Source of the DNA: JAVKFY01 sp040223615 | GTDB taxonomy: Bacteria > Pseudomonadota > Alphaproteobacteria > GCA-2731375 | Assembly: GCA_040223615.1 (NCBI GenBank) | Contig: JAVKFY010000010.1 | Coordinates: 62,001 to 126,000, forward strand | Reading direction: 5' to 3' | Length of the DNA stretch: 64,000 nt | Part shown: positions 33,073 to 41,396 of the stretch, in pieces | How the letters are laid out: each line of letters opens with the position of its first letter | How positions within the stretch are numbered: position 1 is the stretch's first letter | Position numbers and translations under genes: made by a program | The notes under the pieces: generated by a model | The model's input: only the letters and a program-made list of their open reading frames with translations | Databases searched by the model: none | What the model was told of the DNA's origin: nothing

Positions 33073-34397
33073 GCCTGCCCAGCAAGAGCACCTACGTCGT
33101 CATCGGCGCCGGTATCCATGGGCTGTCGACCGCCTGGCACCTTGCCGTACGAACAGGAAACGGCGCCGACATTATCGTGCTGGACAAGGGCGAGGTCGGC
33201 GCCGGGGCCAGCGGCATCGCCTGCGGCATCGTGCGCAACAACTACTTCCAACCGGCGATGCGCGAGCTGATGGCGCATTCGGTCGACGTGTGGGAGAGCG
33301 ATCCGGCGGCGTTCAGCTACCACGCGGTCGGCTACATGCAGCTTTCGCCGGAAGTGATGCACGAGGACATCGCCACCATTCACGCGCAGCAACAGGCGAT
33401 CGGCTACGAGTCGGTGCTGGTCGAGGGCGCCGGCGATTGCCGGACCTACATGCGCGGCCTGTTCGCGGACTGGCGCGCCGAAGGCATCACCTCGGTGCTG
33501 CACGAGAAGCGCGGCGGCTACGCCAACAACAAGGCCTCGCTCGCCGGACTGGCCGGCAAGGCGCGCGACGCGGGCGTGACCATCCTGACCGGCGTGACGG
33601 TCACCGGGTTCGAGCGTGACCATGGCGCCGACGCGGTGCGCGCGGTGCTGACCGACCGGGGCCGTATCGAGTGCGAGCAGGTGGTGGTGGCGCCGGGGCC
33701 GTGGGTGCGCGACTTCTGGACCATGCTGGAACTGCCCGACGCGCTGACCGTGCGCGATGGCGGCGAGGACCACGGCGGCGTGCCAATGTGGCGGTTCTGG
33801 CAGCTCGAAGAGGGCGTGCTCGACCTGCCACCGGACACCTTCACGACGAACGCCGGCGACATGCCGCCAGTGCTGCACATCGACACCGATGCGCCGCTGC
33901 ATTCCGACCGTGACGGGCGCCTGATCACCGACCAGCTCTGGGGCATCTACTACAAGCCGGATTTCGGCTTCGGGGGCATCCAGGGCGGCGCCTCGCCCTA
34001 CACCGTCGAGACGCCGGTGAACGAGGTCGCGATCGATCCGTACGGGCCGGCCTCGCCGGAGTTCGTCTCCTCGGCCGACTTCGCGGAGATGTGGTGTTCA
34101 GCGCTGGCCTTCTGTCACGGGCGCTTCCAGGGCCAGTCGGCGCGCTACCGCGACGAACCGTCCGGCGGACTAGGGTGTTTCACGCCGGACTCGTTCCCGG
34201 TGTTCGATCGGGTGCGCGGGAATGTCTACGTGATCGCAGACTCCAATCACGGCTACAAGATGATCGGCGTCGGCGCGCTGGTCGCGGAGGAAGTGACCAC
34301 CGGCACGACACCGGCGCTGCTGAAGCCGTTCCGCCTCGCCCGCTTCGCCGAAGGCGACCTGCACCCGGTGTCGCACAGTCCGTTCCCGTGGAGCTGA
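33069..34397 (+). CDS. FAD-dependent oxidoreductase, sarcosine oxidase beta/dimethylglycine dehydrogenase-like
   Basis: 442 aa of the DAO family. YVVIGAGIHGLSTAWHLA is the FAD motif, GAGASGIACGIVRNNYFQP is the sarcosine-oxidase-like loop, and the C-terminal DSNHGYKMIGVGALVAEE is typical. Expected chemistry is oxidation of an N-methyl or amino-acid C-N bond. Overlap with the nitrilase and linkage to the homocysteine methyltransferase suggest a methylated-amine utilisation route; this is inference. Confidence 0.83.
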   Translation: MSLPSKSTYVVIGAGIHGLSTAWHLAVRTGNGADIIVLDKGEVGAGASGIACGIVRNNYFQPAMRELMAHSVDVWESDPAAFSYHAVGYMQLSPEVMHEDIATIHAQQQAIGYESVLVEGAGDCRTYMRGLFADWRAEGITSVLHEKRGGYANNKASLAGLAGKARDAGVTILTGVTVTGFERDHGADAVRAVLTDRGRIECEQVVVAPGPWVRDFWTMLELPDALTVRDGGEDHGGVPMWRFWQLEEGVLDLPPDTFTTNAGDMPPVLHIDTDAPLHSDRDGRLITDQLWGIYYKPDFGFGGIQGGASPYTVETPVNEVAIDPYGPASPEFVSSADFAEMWCSALAFCHGRFQGQSARYRDEPSGGLGCFTPDSFPVFDRVRGNVYVIADSNHGYKMIGVGALVAEEVTTGTTPALLKPFRLARFAEGDLHPVSHSPFPWS

Positions 34398-34440
34398 GCC
34401 GAATATTGGTTGACTGAAGACAGCAGCCGCCCCGACCCCC

Positions 34441-34546
34441 TCACCCCGGACTTGATCCGGAACCCATGGTGACGCCAGCATCTTCATGCCTTGCATGCCG
34501 CAGCACACGGCATGGAAATGGATGCCGGCTCAAGGCCGGCATGACG
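34441..34546. repeat. Family-B intergenic hairpin repeat, copy 3
   Basis: TCACCCCGGACTTGATCCGG and GATGCCGGCTCAAGGCCGGC (followed by ATGACG) flank a spacer of about 60 bases with its own ATGCC/GGCAT arms. It lies between two converging genes. Confidence 0.75.
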
Positions 34547-34557
34547 CGTTCAAGTCC

Positions 34558-35757
34558 TCAGAGCCCCAGCACACGTTTGGCGAGGATGTTGCGCTGGATC
34601 TCGTTGGTGCCGCCATAGATCGAGGCGGCGCGGCGCAGCAGGTGTTCGGTCATCAAGCCGAGGCCATGTTCCGGCACCACGGGATCGACATTGGCGTCGG
34701 CTCGCAGCATCTCCAGCTCGTAGGGCAGACCGTAATACGCCATCGCCTCGACCATCAGCTCGTTGAGGCCCTGTTCGATCTCGGTGCCGGAAATCTTCAG
34801 CATCGAAGTCTCGGCGCCCAGGCCATGGCCGGCGGCTTCGCGCGACAGCATGCCGAGCTGGGTATGCTCCAGCGCGGTCAGCTCGGTCTCCAACGTCGCC
34901 AGCTTGCGCCGGAAGGTGGCGTCGTCGGCCAGCTTGCCGCCGTCATTGTGCTCCAGCCGCGCCAGTTCCTTCAGCCGGGCGACCTTGGTCTTCGACTTAC
35001 CGACGCCGGCGATGCCGTTGCGCTCGTGGCCGAGCAGGAACTTGGCGTAGTCCCAGCCCTTGTTCTCCTCGCCGATGCGGTTCGCGACAGGCACCCGCAC
35101 GTCGGCGAAAAACACTTCGTTTAGGTAGTGGCCGCCGTCGATGGAGATGATCGGCTTCACCTCGATGCCCGGCGTCTTCATGTCGATCAGCAGGAAAGTG
35201 ATGCCAGCCTGCTGCTTCACCTCGGTGTCGGTGCGCACCAGGCAGAACATCATGTCGGCGTGGTGTGCGTGGCTGGTCCAGATCTTCTGGCCGTTGACGA
35301 CATAGTCCTCGCCGTCGCGCACCGCGCGGGTCTGCAAGCTGGCGAGGTCCGAGCCCGATCCGGGCTCGGAGTAGCCCTGGCACCACAGTTCCTCGCCGGA
35401 CAGGATCGGCCCTAGGTAGCGCTGCTTCTGCGCCTCGGTGCCGAAGGTGTAGATCACCGGGCCGACCATGCCGAGGCCGAAGGGGCTGAGCCGGGGCGCC
35501 TGCGCGGCCTGGTATTCCTCGTCGTAGATATACTTTTGCGTCGCGGTCCAGCCGGTGCCGCCGAATTCGACCGGCCAGTTCGGCGCCACCCAGCCCTTGT
35601 CGTGCACGATATGGTGCCACTCGCGGGTGTCGTCGGAGGAGACGTAGGAGGGCGCGCGAACGGTCTGCTCGCGAATGTGCGTCGGCAACGCGTCGCGCAG
35701 GAAGGCGCGCACCTCGTCGCGGAAGGCAAGTTCCTCGTCGGTGAACTGTAGCTGCAT
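34558..35757 (-). CDS. Acyl-CoA dehydrogenase
   Basis: 399 aa. Family signatures are CQGYSEPGSGSDLASLQTRA and, at the C-terminus, AASIYGGTNEIQRNILAKR. The long insert around 270-320 is usual for the larger acyl-CoA dehydrogenases found beside enoyl-CoA hydratases in degradation clusters. It introduces a 2,3-double bond with FAD. It is downstream of the enoyl-CoA hydratase gene on the same strand (11-base gap), giving a two-gene oxidation unit. Confidence 0.9.
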   Translation of the reverse strand: MQLQFTDEELAFRDEVRAFLRDALPTHIREQTVRAPSYVSSDDTREWHHIVHDKGWVAPNWPVEFGGTGWTATQKYIYDEEYQAAQAPRLSPFGLGMVGPVIYTFGTEAQKQRYLGPILSGEELWCQGYSEPGSGSDLASLQTRAVRDGEDYVVNGQKIWTSHAHHADMMFCLVRTDTEVKQQAGITFLLIDMKTPGIEVKPIISIDGGHYLNEVFFADVRVPVANRIGEENKGWDYAKFLLGHERNGIAGVGKSKTKVARLKELARLEHNDGGKLADDATFRRKLATLETELTALEHTQLGMLSREAAGHGLGAETSMLKISGTEIEQGLNELMVEAMAYYGLPYELEMLRADANVDPVVPEHGLGLMTEHLLRRAASIYGGTNEIQRNILAKRVLGL

Positions 35758-35768
35758 GGTGGCTCCGT

Positions 35769-36584
35769 CTAGCGGCCGGTGAAGGTCGGCTTGCGCTTGT
35801 TGGAAAAGGCCGACACCGCCTCCTGGTGATCCTCGGTGAGGTTGGACTGGGTCTCCAGGCCGAGGCTCAGGTCCATCATCGAGTGGGCGAGCTGGCGCAA
35901 GGGGATGTTGAGAGTCTGCTTGGTCCAGCGGATCGATTTCATCGCGCCGGCGGCCAGCCGGTTGGCCAGACCGTAGACCTTATCGTCGAGTTCAGCGGCC
36001 GGCACCACATGATTGATCAGGCCGATGCGCTCCGCTTCGGTGGCGCTCATCAGGTCGCCGGTCAGGAGATACTCCTTGGCACGGGCATAGCCGACGAGCT
36101 GCGGCCAGATCAGGGCGCCGCCGTCGCCGGCGACCAGGCCGGCGTTGACGTGCGGGTCGCCGATCTTGGCGTCTTCCGACGCGATGATGATGTCGCAGAG
36201 CAACGCTACGGTGGCGCCCAGCCCGACGGCGTGGCCATTGACCCGCGCGATGATCGGCTTGTCGCACTCCAGCATGCGGAAGACGATGCGCTTGGCCTCG
36301 ATCGCGGTGTCGTCGAACAGTTCCGGCTTGTCGATCTTCTGCTGCATGGCGATGACATTGCCGCCGGCGGAGAACGCCCGGCCGGCGCCGGTCAGCACCA
36401 CGACGTGCACATCCGGGTCGTCGTTCACGTCGTCCCAGATCCGCGTCATCGAGAAGTGCATCGCCTGGTTGAAGGCGTTCATGCTCTCCGGCGCGTTCAA
36501 GGTGATGGTCAGCACCTTGTCCTGCTTCTCGACCAGCAGGCCGCCATACTGGCTGTAGTCGAACTGGCGTGGTTCGCCCGACAT
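35769..36584 (-). CDS. Enoyl-CoA hydratase/isomerase family protein
   Basis: 271 aa crotonase-family protein. AGRAFSAGGNVIAMQQ and NGHAVGLGATVALLCDIIIA form the oxyanion hole; GLVAGDGGALIWPQLVG is the active-site segment. The usual second catalytic Glu position is not obvious in GAL-IWP, so isomerase- or hydrolase-like chemistry is possible. ATG 36584 follows GGGAG and is preferred over an upstream ATG at 36629. Confidence 0.85.
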   Translation of the reverse strand: MSGEPRQFDYSQYGGLLVEKQDKVLTITLNAPESMNAFNQAMHFSMTRIWDDVNDDPDVHVVVLTGAGRAFSAGGNVIAMQQKIDKPELFDDTAIEAKRIVFRMLECDKPIIARVNGHAVGLGATVALLCDIIIASEDAKIGDPHVNAGLVAGDGGALIWPQLVGYARAKEYLLTGDLMSATEAERIGLINHVVPAAELDDKVYGLANRLAAGAMKSIRWTKQTLNIPLRQLAHSMMDLSLGLETQSNLTEDHQEAVSAFSNKRKPTFTGR

Positions 36585-36684
36585 CGCGTTGCTCCCGTTG
36601 GATGGGACGATGTTAGAGCATCGGCCCATCCGGCTCCAATGCCGCGGACCGATCGGCTAGACTGACCGCTGCGGAGGAAACGTC

Positions 36685-37362
36685 ATGATCAAGGTCGTCG
36701 TCGCCATCAACCGGAAACCGGGCATGGACGTCGAAGCGTTCCAGGACCACTGGCTGAACCAGCACCCCGAGCCGATCCTGAAGCTGGCGGGCCTGCGCCG
36801 CTACGTGCAAAGCCACGTGCGGCCGTCAGGCTATCGCGGCGGACGCGAACTGGTGCACGACGGCATCGCCGAGCTGTGGTTCGACGACATGGCGGCGCTG
36901 AAGGCGACCAACGGCACGCCGGAGATGGCCGCCGTGGCCGCGGACGAGGACAGGTTCATCGACCCCAACGGCCGTGTCCTGCTGGTCTGCGACGAGCACG
37001 TGATCGTCGACAACCCGCCGCCGGCGAACGCGATCAAGAATGTCGAGTTCATCCACCGCAAGCAGGGCATGTCGGTCGCCGACTACCAGCGCTGCTGGCG
37101 CGACGTGCACGGGCCGCTGGCAGCGAAGATCCCGAGCATACGCCGCTACGTGCAAAGCCACTGCCGGCCCGGCGGCTACCGCGACGGCCGCGAGCCGACC
37201 TACGACGGCATCGCGGTGACCTGGTTCGAGAGCACCGACGCGATGCGCCAGGGCGCCACCAGCGACGCCTACGCCGCGACCCGTGCCGACGAGCCGAACT
37301 TCATCGACACCGAGCGGCTCAATATCATCCTGACCACCGAGCACGTGATCCTGGAGGGCTAG
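36685..37362 (+). CDS. Tandem EthD-domain protein
   Basis: 225 aa consisting of two EthD/dimeric ferredoxin-like domains in tandem (about 1-108 and 112-225). The repeats share FQDHWLNQHPEPILKLAGLR with YQRCWRDVHGPLAAKIPSIR, then RRYVQSH followed by a conserved GYR-GRE stretch in both. EthD domains normally dimerise, so this is a covalently fused dimer. Function unknown; EthD proteins are linked to degradation of ethers and aromatic compounds. GGAGGAAA precedes the start. An ATC-hydrolase-like gene follows four bases later. Confidence 0.82.
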   Translation: MIKVVVAINRKPGMDVEAFQDHWLNQHPEPILKLAGLRRYVQSHVRPSGYRGGRELVHDGIAELWFDDMAALKATNGTPEMAAVAADEDRFIDPNGRVLLVCDEHVIVDNPPPANAIKNVEFIHRKQGMSVADYQRCWRDVHGPLAAKIPSIRRYVQSHCRPGGYRDGREPTYDGIAVTWFESTDAMRQGATSDAYAATRADEPNFIDTERLNIILTTEHVILEG

Positions 37363-37366
37363 GACC

Positions 37367-37852
37367 ATGACCGAGAACCCACACGACACCGACTTGCCGC
37401 TGCTGGAGGAAGTGAAGCTGCAGGCGCGCGTGCTGGTGCCCGTGGTGCGCGCGCTGCGCGAGGAGGTCGGAGCCGAGGCCGCCGACAAGCTGGTCGGCAC
37501 GGCGCTGCGCGAATGGTCGCGCGACCTGCACCGGCGGATCGGCGAGGAGAAGGCCGGCGGCGCGCGCCAAAAGTGGGACGCGATCTGGGACGACCTGCGC
37601 CCGCGCATCGGCAACGCGATCGAGCGCGAGATGCTGCGCGACGACGGCGAGGTGCGCGCGTACAACATCACGCGCTGCGCCCATGCCGAGTTCTTCAAGG
37701 CGCTGGGCGAGCCGGAGCTCGGCCGCTTCCTGCTCTGCGACATGGATTTCGACATCGCCGAGGTCGGCGCCCCGGACGTCGAGTTCAAGCGCACCCAGAC
37801 GATCATGTCCGGCGCCGCCTACTGCGATTTTCGCTACCGGTTCAACCGGTAG
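37367..37852 (+). CDS. L-2-amino-thiazoline-4-carboxylic acid hydrolase-like protein
   Basis: 161 aa. The C-terminal pattern CAHAEFFKALGEPELGRFLL then CDMDF, then FKRTQTIMSGAAYCDFRY fits the ATC hydrolase family, whose cysteines and RTQT-x-CDF motif are conserved. The family includes an enzyme of L-cysteine production from aminothiazoline carboxylate; many members have unknown roles. It is four bases after the double EthD gene and probably cotranslated. Confidence 0.72.
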   Translation: MTENPHDTDLPLLEEVKLQARVLVPVVRALREEVGAEAADKLVGTALREWSRDLHRRIGEEKAGGARQKWDAIWDDLRPRIGNAIEREMLRDDGEVRAYNITRCAHAEFFKALGEPELGRFLLCDMDFDIAEVGAPDVEFKRTQTIMSGAAYCDFRYRFNR

Positions 37853-37864
37853 CCGACGGGCGTA

Positions 37865-37936
37865 GAGATCGCCGGGTCAAGCCCGGCGATGACGGAGACA
37901 AGCCAGCTCGTCTTACCCGGACTTGGGCCGGGCATC
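37865..37936. repeat. Family-B intergenic hairpin repeat, copy 4
   Basis: GATCGCCGGGTCAAGCCCGG (followed by CGATGACG) and ACCCGGACTTGGGCCGGGCA form two hairpins in the gap between converging genes and abut the stop codon of the nitroreductase. Confidence 0.72.
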
Positions 37937-38722
37937 TCAGATGAAATCGAAGCCTTGTTCGGCCAACTGGGCGCGCAAGCCTTGGCGCGGTTCGGGCATG
38001 AACTTCTTGCCCATGTCGTGCGACCAGCTATCCGGCGTGGTGGTCTTGCCGACGCTTTCGTAGTGCGCCCGGAGCGCGGCGTCGTAGGCGGCGATGGCGG
38101 GATCGACTGCGCCGCCGTCCTGGCGCCGGCCGTACTGCTCGTAGTGCACCACGGTCTCATAGCCCATGCGCGGCTTCTGCGGCGGCGCCTCGTCGGGCCA
38201 GCCCAGCACCATGCCGAAGACGCAGTAGACCCGCTTCGGCAGGCCCAGAATCTTCGCTGTCTCGACCGCGTCGTTGCGCACCGCGCCGATCATCACGCCC
38301 TTCATGCCGAGCGAGTCGGCGGCAATGTAGGCCGACATGCCGACCAGGGCCGCGTCGACCGAGCTGACCAGGCCGGTTTCCAGGTTGTTGCTGTCGATAT
38401 TGCCGCCCTTGGACCGCACGGCCACGTCGATGCGGGTCAGGTCGGCGCAGAAGGCGAGGAACACCGGCGCCTTCTCGACGTGTTTCTGGCCCTTGGTGAC
38501 GACGGCCAGCTTAGCCAGCGTGTCCTCATCGCGCACCACGACGACGCTGTAGGACTGGATGTTGGACGATGTCGGCGCGCGGAAGGCGGCGCGCAGCACG
38601 GCGTCGACCTGCTCGTCGGTCACCGGCTCGTCGGTATAGGCGCGCACGCTGACACGGTTGGCCAGGGTCTCGATGGTATCGCTGGTCAGCGGCCGCTCGG
38701 CCGCAGAGATGTCGTCCGGCAT
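37937..38722 (-). CDS. Nitroreductase family protein (NfsA/FRP-like)
   Basis: 261 aa. RVSVRAYTDEPVTDEQVDAV and LRAAFRAPTSSNIQSYSVVV are the FMN-contacting N-terminal motifs. A C-terminal arm with KPRMGYETVVHYEQY is typical of the NfsA/FRP subgroup, which uses NADPH to reduce nitro or quinone compounds. It lies 18 bases downstream of the molybdenum-hydroxylase gene on the same strand and may be cotranscribed. Confidence 0.85.
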   Translation of the reverse strand: MPDDISAAERPLTSDTIETLANRVSVRAYTDEPVTDEQVDAVLRAAFRAPTSSNIQSYSVVVVRDEDTLAKLAVVTKGQKHVEKAPVFLAFCADLTRIDVAVRSKGGNIDSNNLETGLVSSVDAALVGMSAYIAADSLGMKGVMIGAVRNDAVETAKILGLPKRVYCVFGMVLGWPDEAPPQKPRMGYETVVHYEQYGRRQDGGAVDPAIAAYDAALRAHYESVGKTTTPDSWSHDMGKKFMPEPRQGLRAQLAEQGFDFI

Positions 38723-38740
38723 GTGTCGTCCTTGATGTGA

Positions 38741-40855
38741 TTAGCGCAGCAGCGCCGTGATGATGCGCTCGCGCGTGAGCGGCATGTCGTGGATGCGCTT
38801 GCCCAGCGCGTGCGCCACGGCATTGCCGATCGCGGCGGCCGTCGGGCCGACCGAGCATTCGCCGACGCCGAGCGAGGGGTCGTGGGCCGAACCGACCAGC
38901 GCGGTGTCGATCTCCGGCACCTCGGAGAAGCGCAGGATCGGGTAGCTGTCCCAGTCCAGCGACGTGATGCCGGGTCCGGCCATGCGCACCTGTTCCTTCA
39001 GCGTCCAGCTCGCGCCCTGGACCGCGCCGCCTTCGAGCTGGTTGCGGATGCCGTCGGGGTTGATCACCAGACCGGCATCGGCGGCGAGCCAGATGTGCTC
39101 CAGCGTCACCGCCTCGTCGACGGTGACCGCGACGACAGCGGCGCAGTAGGCGGCGGTGTTCTTGTAGCGGGCAAAGGCGAGGCCAAGGCCGCGCCCCTGC
39201 CCGCCGCGCTCGCGGCCCGACCAGTTGGCGAGCTGCGCCGCCTTTTCCAGCACCGCCCGCGCCCGCGTATCGGACAGCAGTGACAGCCGGTAGGCCAGCG
39301 GGTCCTCGCCGGCGCGCGCCGCCAGCTCGTCCATCACCGCCTCCAGCGCGTAGACGTTAGGCAACGCGCCCAGCGTGCGCAGCGCGGAGGTGCGGACCGG
39401 CGCCTCGCGGGTGAGGTGGTGGCGGATACGGTGCGCCGGTACGTCGTAGAGCGGCACGGCGTTGCGGGTGCCGCCGCCGCCGCGCTCCTCGCCCGGGTCG
39501 GTCGGCGTGACCGGCGGGGGTGGCTCCGGTAGAGCTTCGGCGGCCAGCAGGTAGCCGCTGCCGGTACCCGGCCGCTGCACGTGGGTCGGGCTCCAGACGT
39601 CGGTGGTCCAGTCGATCGGCCGGCCGGTGTTGTCGAGACGGACGGCGATCTTCACCAGCATCGCCGGGCCGACCGGCTCGTAGCCGAACTCCTCCGCGCG
39701 GGTCCATTGCAAGCGGATGGTGTGGCCGGGCTTCGCCATCGCCACCAGGGCGGCGTCGAGCGCGGCATCGTCGGCGCCGTTGTGGCCGTAGCAGCCGGGA
39801 CCGTCGACATGGCGCGCGCTGACCGCGTCGTCGTCCAGGCCGAGCACGGCGGCGACGTTGCGGCGCAGCGCGTGCATGCCCTGGCCGTGCGACCACAGGT
39901 GCAGCTTGCCGTCCTCGAACCGCGCCAGGGCGCAGGACGGCCCCATCGAGGCATGCGCCACGTAGGGCCGCGAAAAGGTAGCCTCGAACAGCTCGCCTTG
40001 CGCTTGCGGGTTCTCCGACGCGCCGAGCGCGCGCTCGATCGCCGGCTTGCCGGGGAGCGAGGCCGCCTCGCCGTCGGTCTCCGGGATGTCACGCACGTTG
40101 TCCCAGCGCGCGTGCGCAGGTGCGGCCAGGCCGGCTCGCTCGGCCACCCGTTCGTCGTCGGCGACGAAGGCGACGAAGCTGCCGTTGCGCACGACCTCGA
40201 TGTCGCCGCCGGCCGTGTTGCGGATCGCGACCTCGTCGAGCCCCGCGAGCGTGGCGCCACGGCCCGGTTGCCGCAGGGTGCGGGCATGCAGGACGCCGGC
40301 TGGCATCATGTCGTGCACGTAGGCGGCGCCAGTGACCTTGGCGGGCAGGTCGCGGCGCGCCACCGGCTGGCCGACGACGCTGTATCTTTCGACCGGCTTG
40401 GTTGGCGCCGCGCCGGTAGCCTCGCGCGACCAGTCGACCTCCGACGCGACGCTCCAGTAGCTGATCCCGGTGTCCTCGCCAGCACGCGAGAAGCGGCCCT
40501 CGACAACGCTCAAATCATCCGGCGCGCAGTTCAGGCGCAGCGCGGCGCGCTCGGTCAGCAATGACCTTGCCTCGGCGCAGACCAGCCGGATCGAGGCGCC
40601 GGACATCATGATCGACAGGCTGGAGGAGGTGTAGAGCTCGTCCGGCGCGGCGTCGGTGTCGCCGGACAGCACCGCGACTCGGTCCAGTGGCAGGTCCAGC
40701 TCGTCGGCCGCAATCTGGGCCAGCGCGGTGACGATGCCCTGGCCGATCTCGACCTTACCCGAGGTGATCCGCGCGGTCTCGTCGGGCTCGAAGCGGATCC
40801 AGCGATCCAGGCGCGGGTTGGTCGTCAGGCTGGCCGGCAGCGCGGGCGTGTTCAT
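38741..40855 (-). CDS. Molybdopterin-dependent hydroxylase large subunit, isoquinoline 1-oxidoreductase beta (IorB)-like
   Basis: 704 aa. The opening RFEPDETARITSGKVEIGQG and a permuted domain order mark the IorB subfamily of xanthine-oxidase-type enzymes. The catalytic base Glu is present near the C-terminus in LGVGECSVGPTAAAIGNAV. It hydroxylates N-heterocycles or oxidises aldehydes with water as oxygen source. It overlaps the 2Fe-2S subunit gene by ATGA, so subunits are coupled. A flavin subunit is absent, as usual for Ior enzymes. Confidence 0.85.
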   Translation of the reverse strand: MNTPALPASLTTNPRLDRWIRFEPDETARITSGKVEIGQGIVTALAQIAADELDLPLDRVAVLSGDTDAAPDELYTSSSLSIMMSGASIRLVCAEARSLLTERAALRLNCAPDDLSVVEGRFSRAGEDTGISYWSVASEVDWSREATGAAPTKPVERYSVVGQPVARRDLPAKVTGAAYVHDMMPAGVLHARTLRQPGRGATLAGLDEVAIRNTAGGDIEVVRNGSFVAFVADDERVAERAGLAAPAHARWDNVRDIPETDGEAASLPGKPAIERALGASENPQAQGELFEATFSRPYVAHASMGPSCALARFEDGKLHLWSHGQGMHALRRNVAAVLGLDDDAVSARHVDGPGCYGHNGADDAALDAALVAMAKPGHTIRLQWTRAEEFGYEPVGPAMLVKIAVRLDNTGRPIDWTTDVWSPTHVQRPGTGSGYLLAAEALPEPPPPVTPTDPGEERGGGGTRNAVPLYDVPAHRIRHHLTREAPVRTSALRTLGALPNVYALEAVMDELAARAGEDPLAYRLSLLSDTRARAVLEKAAQLANWSGRERGGQGRGLGLAFARYKNTAAYCAAVVAVTVDEAVTLEHIWLAADAGLVINPDGIRNQLEGGAVQGASWTLKEQVRMAGPGITSLDWDSYPILRFSEVPEIDTALVGSAHDPSLGVGECSVGPTAAAIGNAVAHALGKRIHDMPLTRERIITALLR

Positions 40856-41334
40856 CGGCCGGCCTCCGTACGCATCGCTGCGGCAGCGCGTTGCACCGCG
40901 CGGATGATCCGCGTGTGCGCGCCGCAACGACACAGGTGACCGTCCAACGCGGCAACGATGGCGGCGCGGTCGGGATCGGGATCGCGGTCGAGCAACGCCT
41001 TGGCGGAGACCAGGATGCCGGTCAGGCAGTAGCCGCACTGGCCGGCCTGTTCGTCCAGAAAGGCCTGTTGCAGCGGGTGCAGCGCGCCGTCGCCGCCCAG
41101 TCCCTCGATGGTGGTGATCGGGCGGCCGGCCGCCGCGTCGACGGCGCGGGTACAGGCGTGGACCGGCTCGCCGTCGAGCAGCACCATGCAACTGCCGCAC
41201 TGTTCCTGGCCACAGCCATAGCGAGTGCCCATCAGGCCGAGCTGGTTGCGCAGCACGTGGATCAGCGGCGTGTCGGCGGCGGCATCGACCCGCCGCGCCG
41301 CACCGTTGACGACAAGCTCGAAGCTCTGCGTCAT
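40852..41334 (-). CDS. 2Fe-2S ferredoxin-type subunit of molybdenum hydroxylase (IorA-like)
   Basis: 160 aa with all eight cluster cysteines: Cys41, 46, 49 and 61 in the plant-type ferredoxin domain (YGCGQEQCGSCMVLLDG...C) and Cys100, 103, 135 and 137 in the helical domain (GQCGYC, HLCRCGAH). It passes electrons from the molybdenum site to an external acceptor. Start 41334 follows a GAGAGA-type site; a longer frame upstream is not supported. Confidence 0.9.
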   Translation of the reverse strand: MTQSFELVVNGAARRVDAAADTPLIHVLRNQLGLMGTRYGCGQEQCGSCMVLLDGEPVHACTRAVDAAAGRPITTIEGLGGDGALHPLQQAFLDEQAGQCGYCLTGILVSAKALLDRDPDPDRAAIVAALDGHLCRCGAHTRIIRAVQRAAAAMRTEAGR

Positions 41335-41396
41335 CTCTCTCGCCCTCGCGCTGCCGGAGAGCTTAGGGCCCGCGCTCCACTTGGCGCAACGCGACG

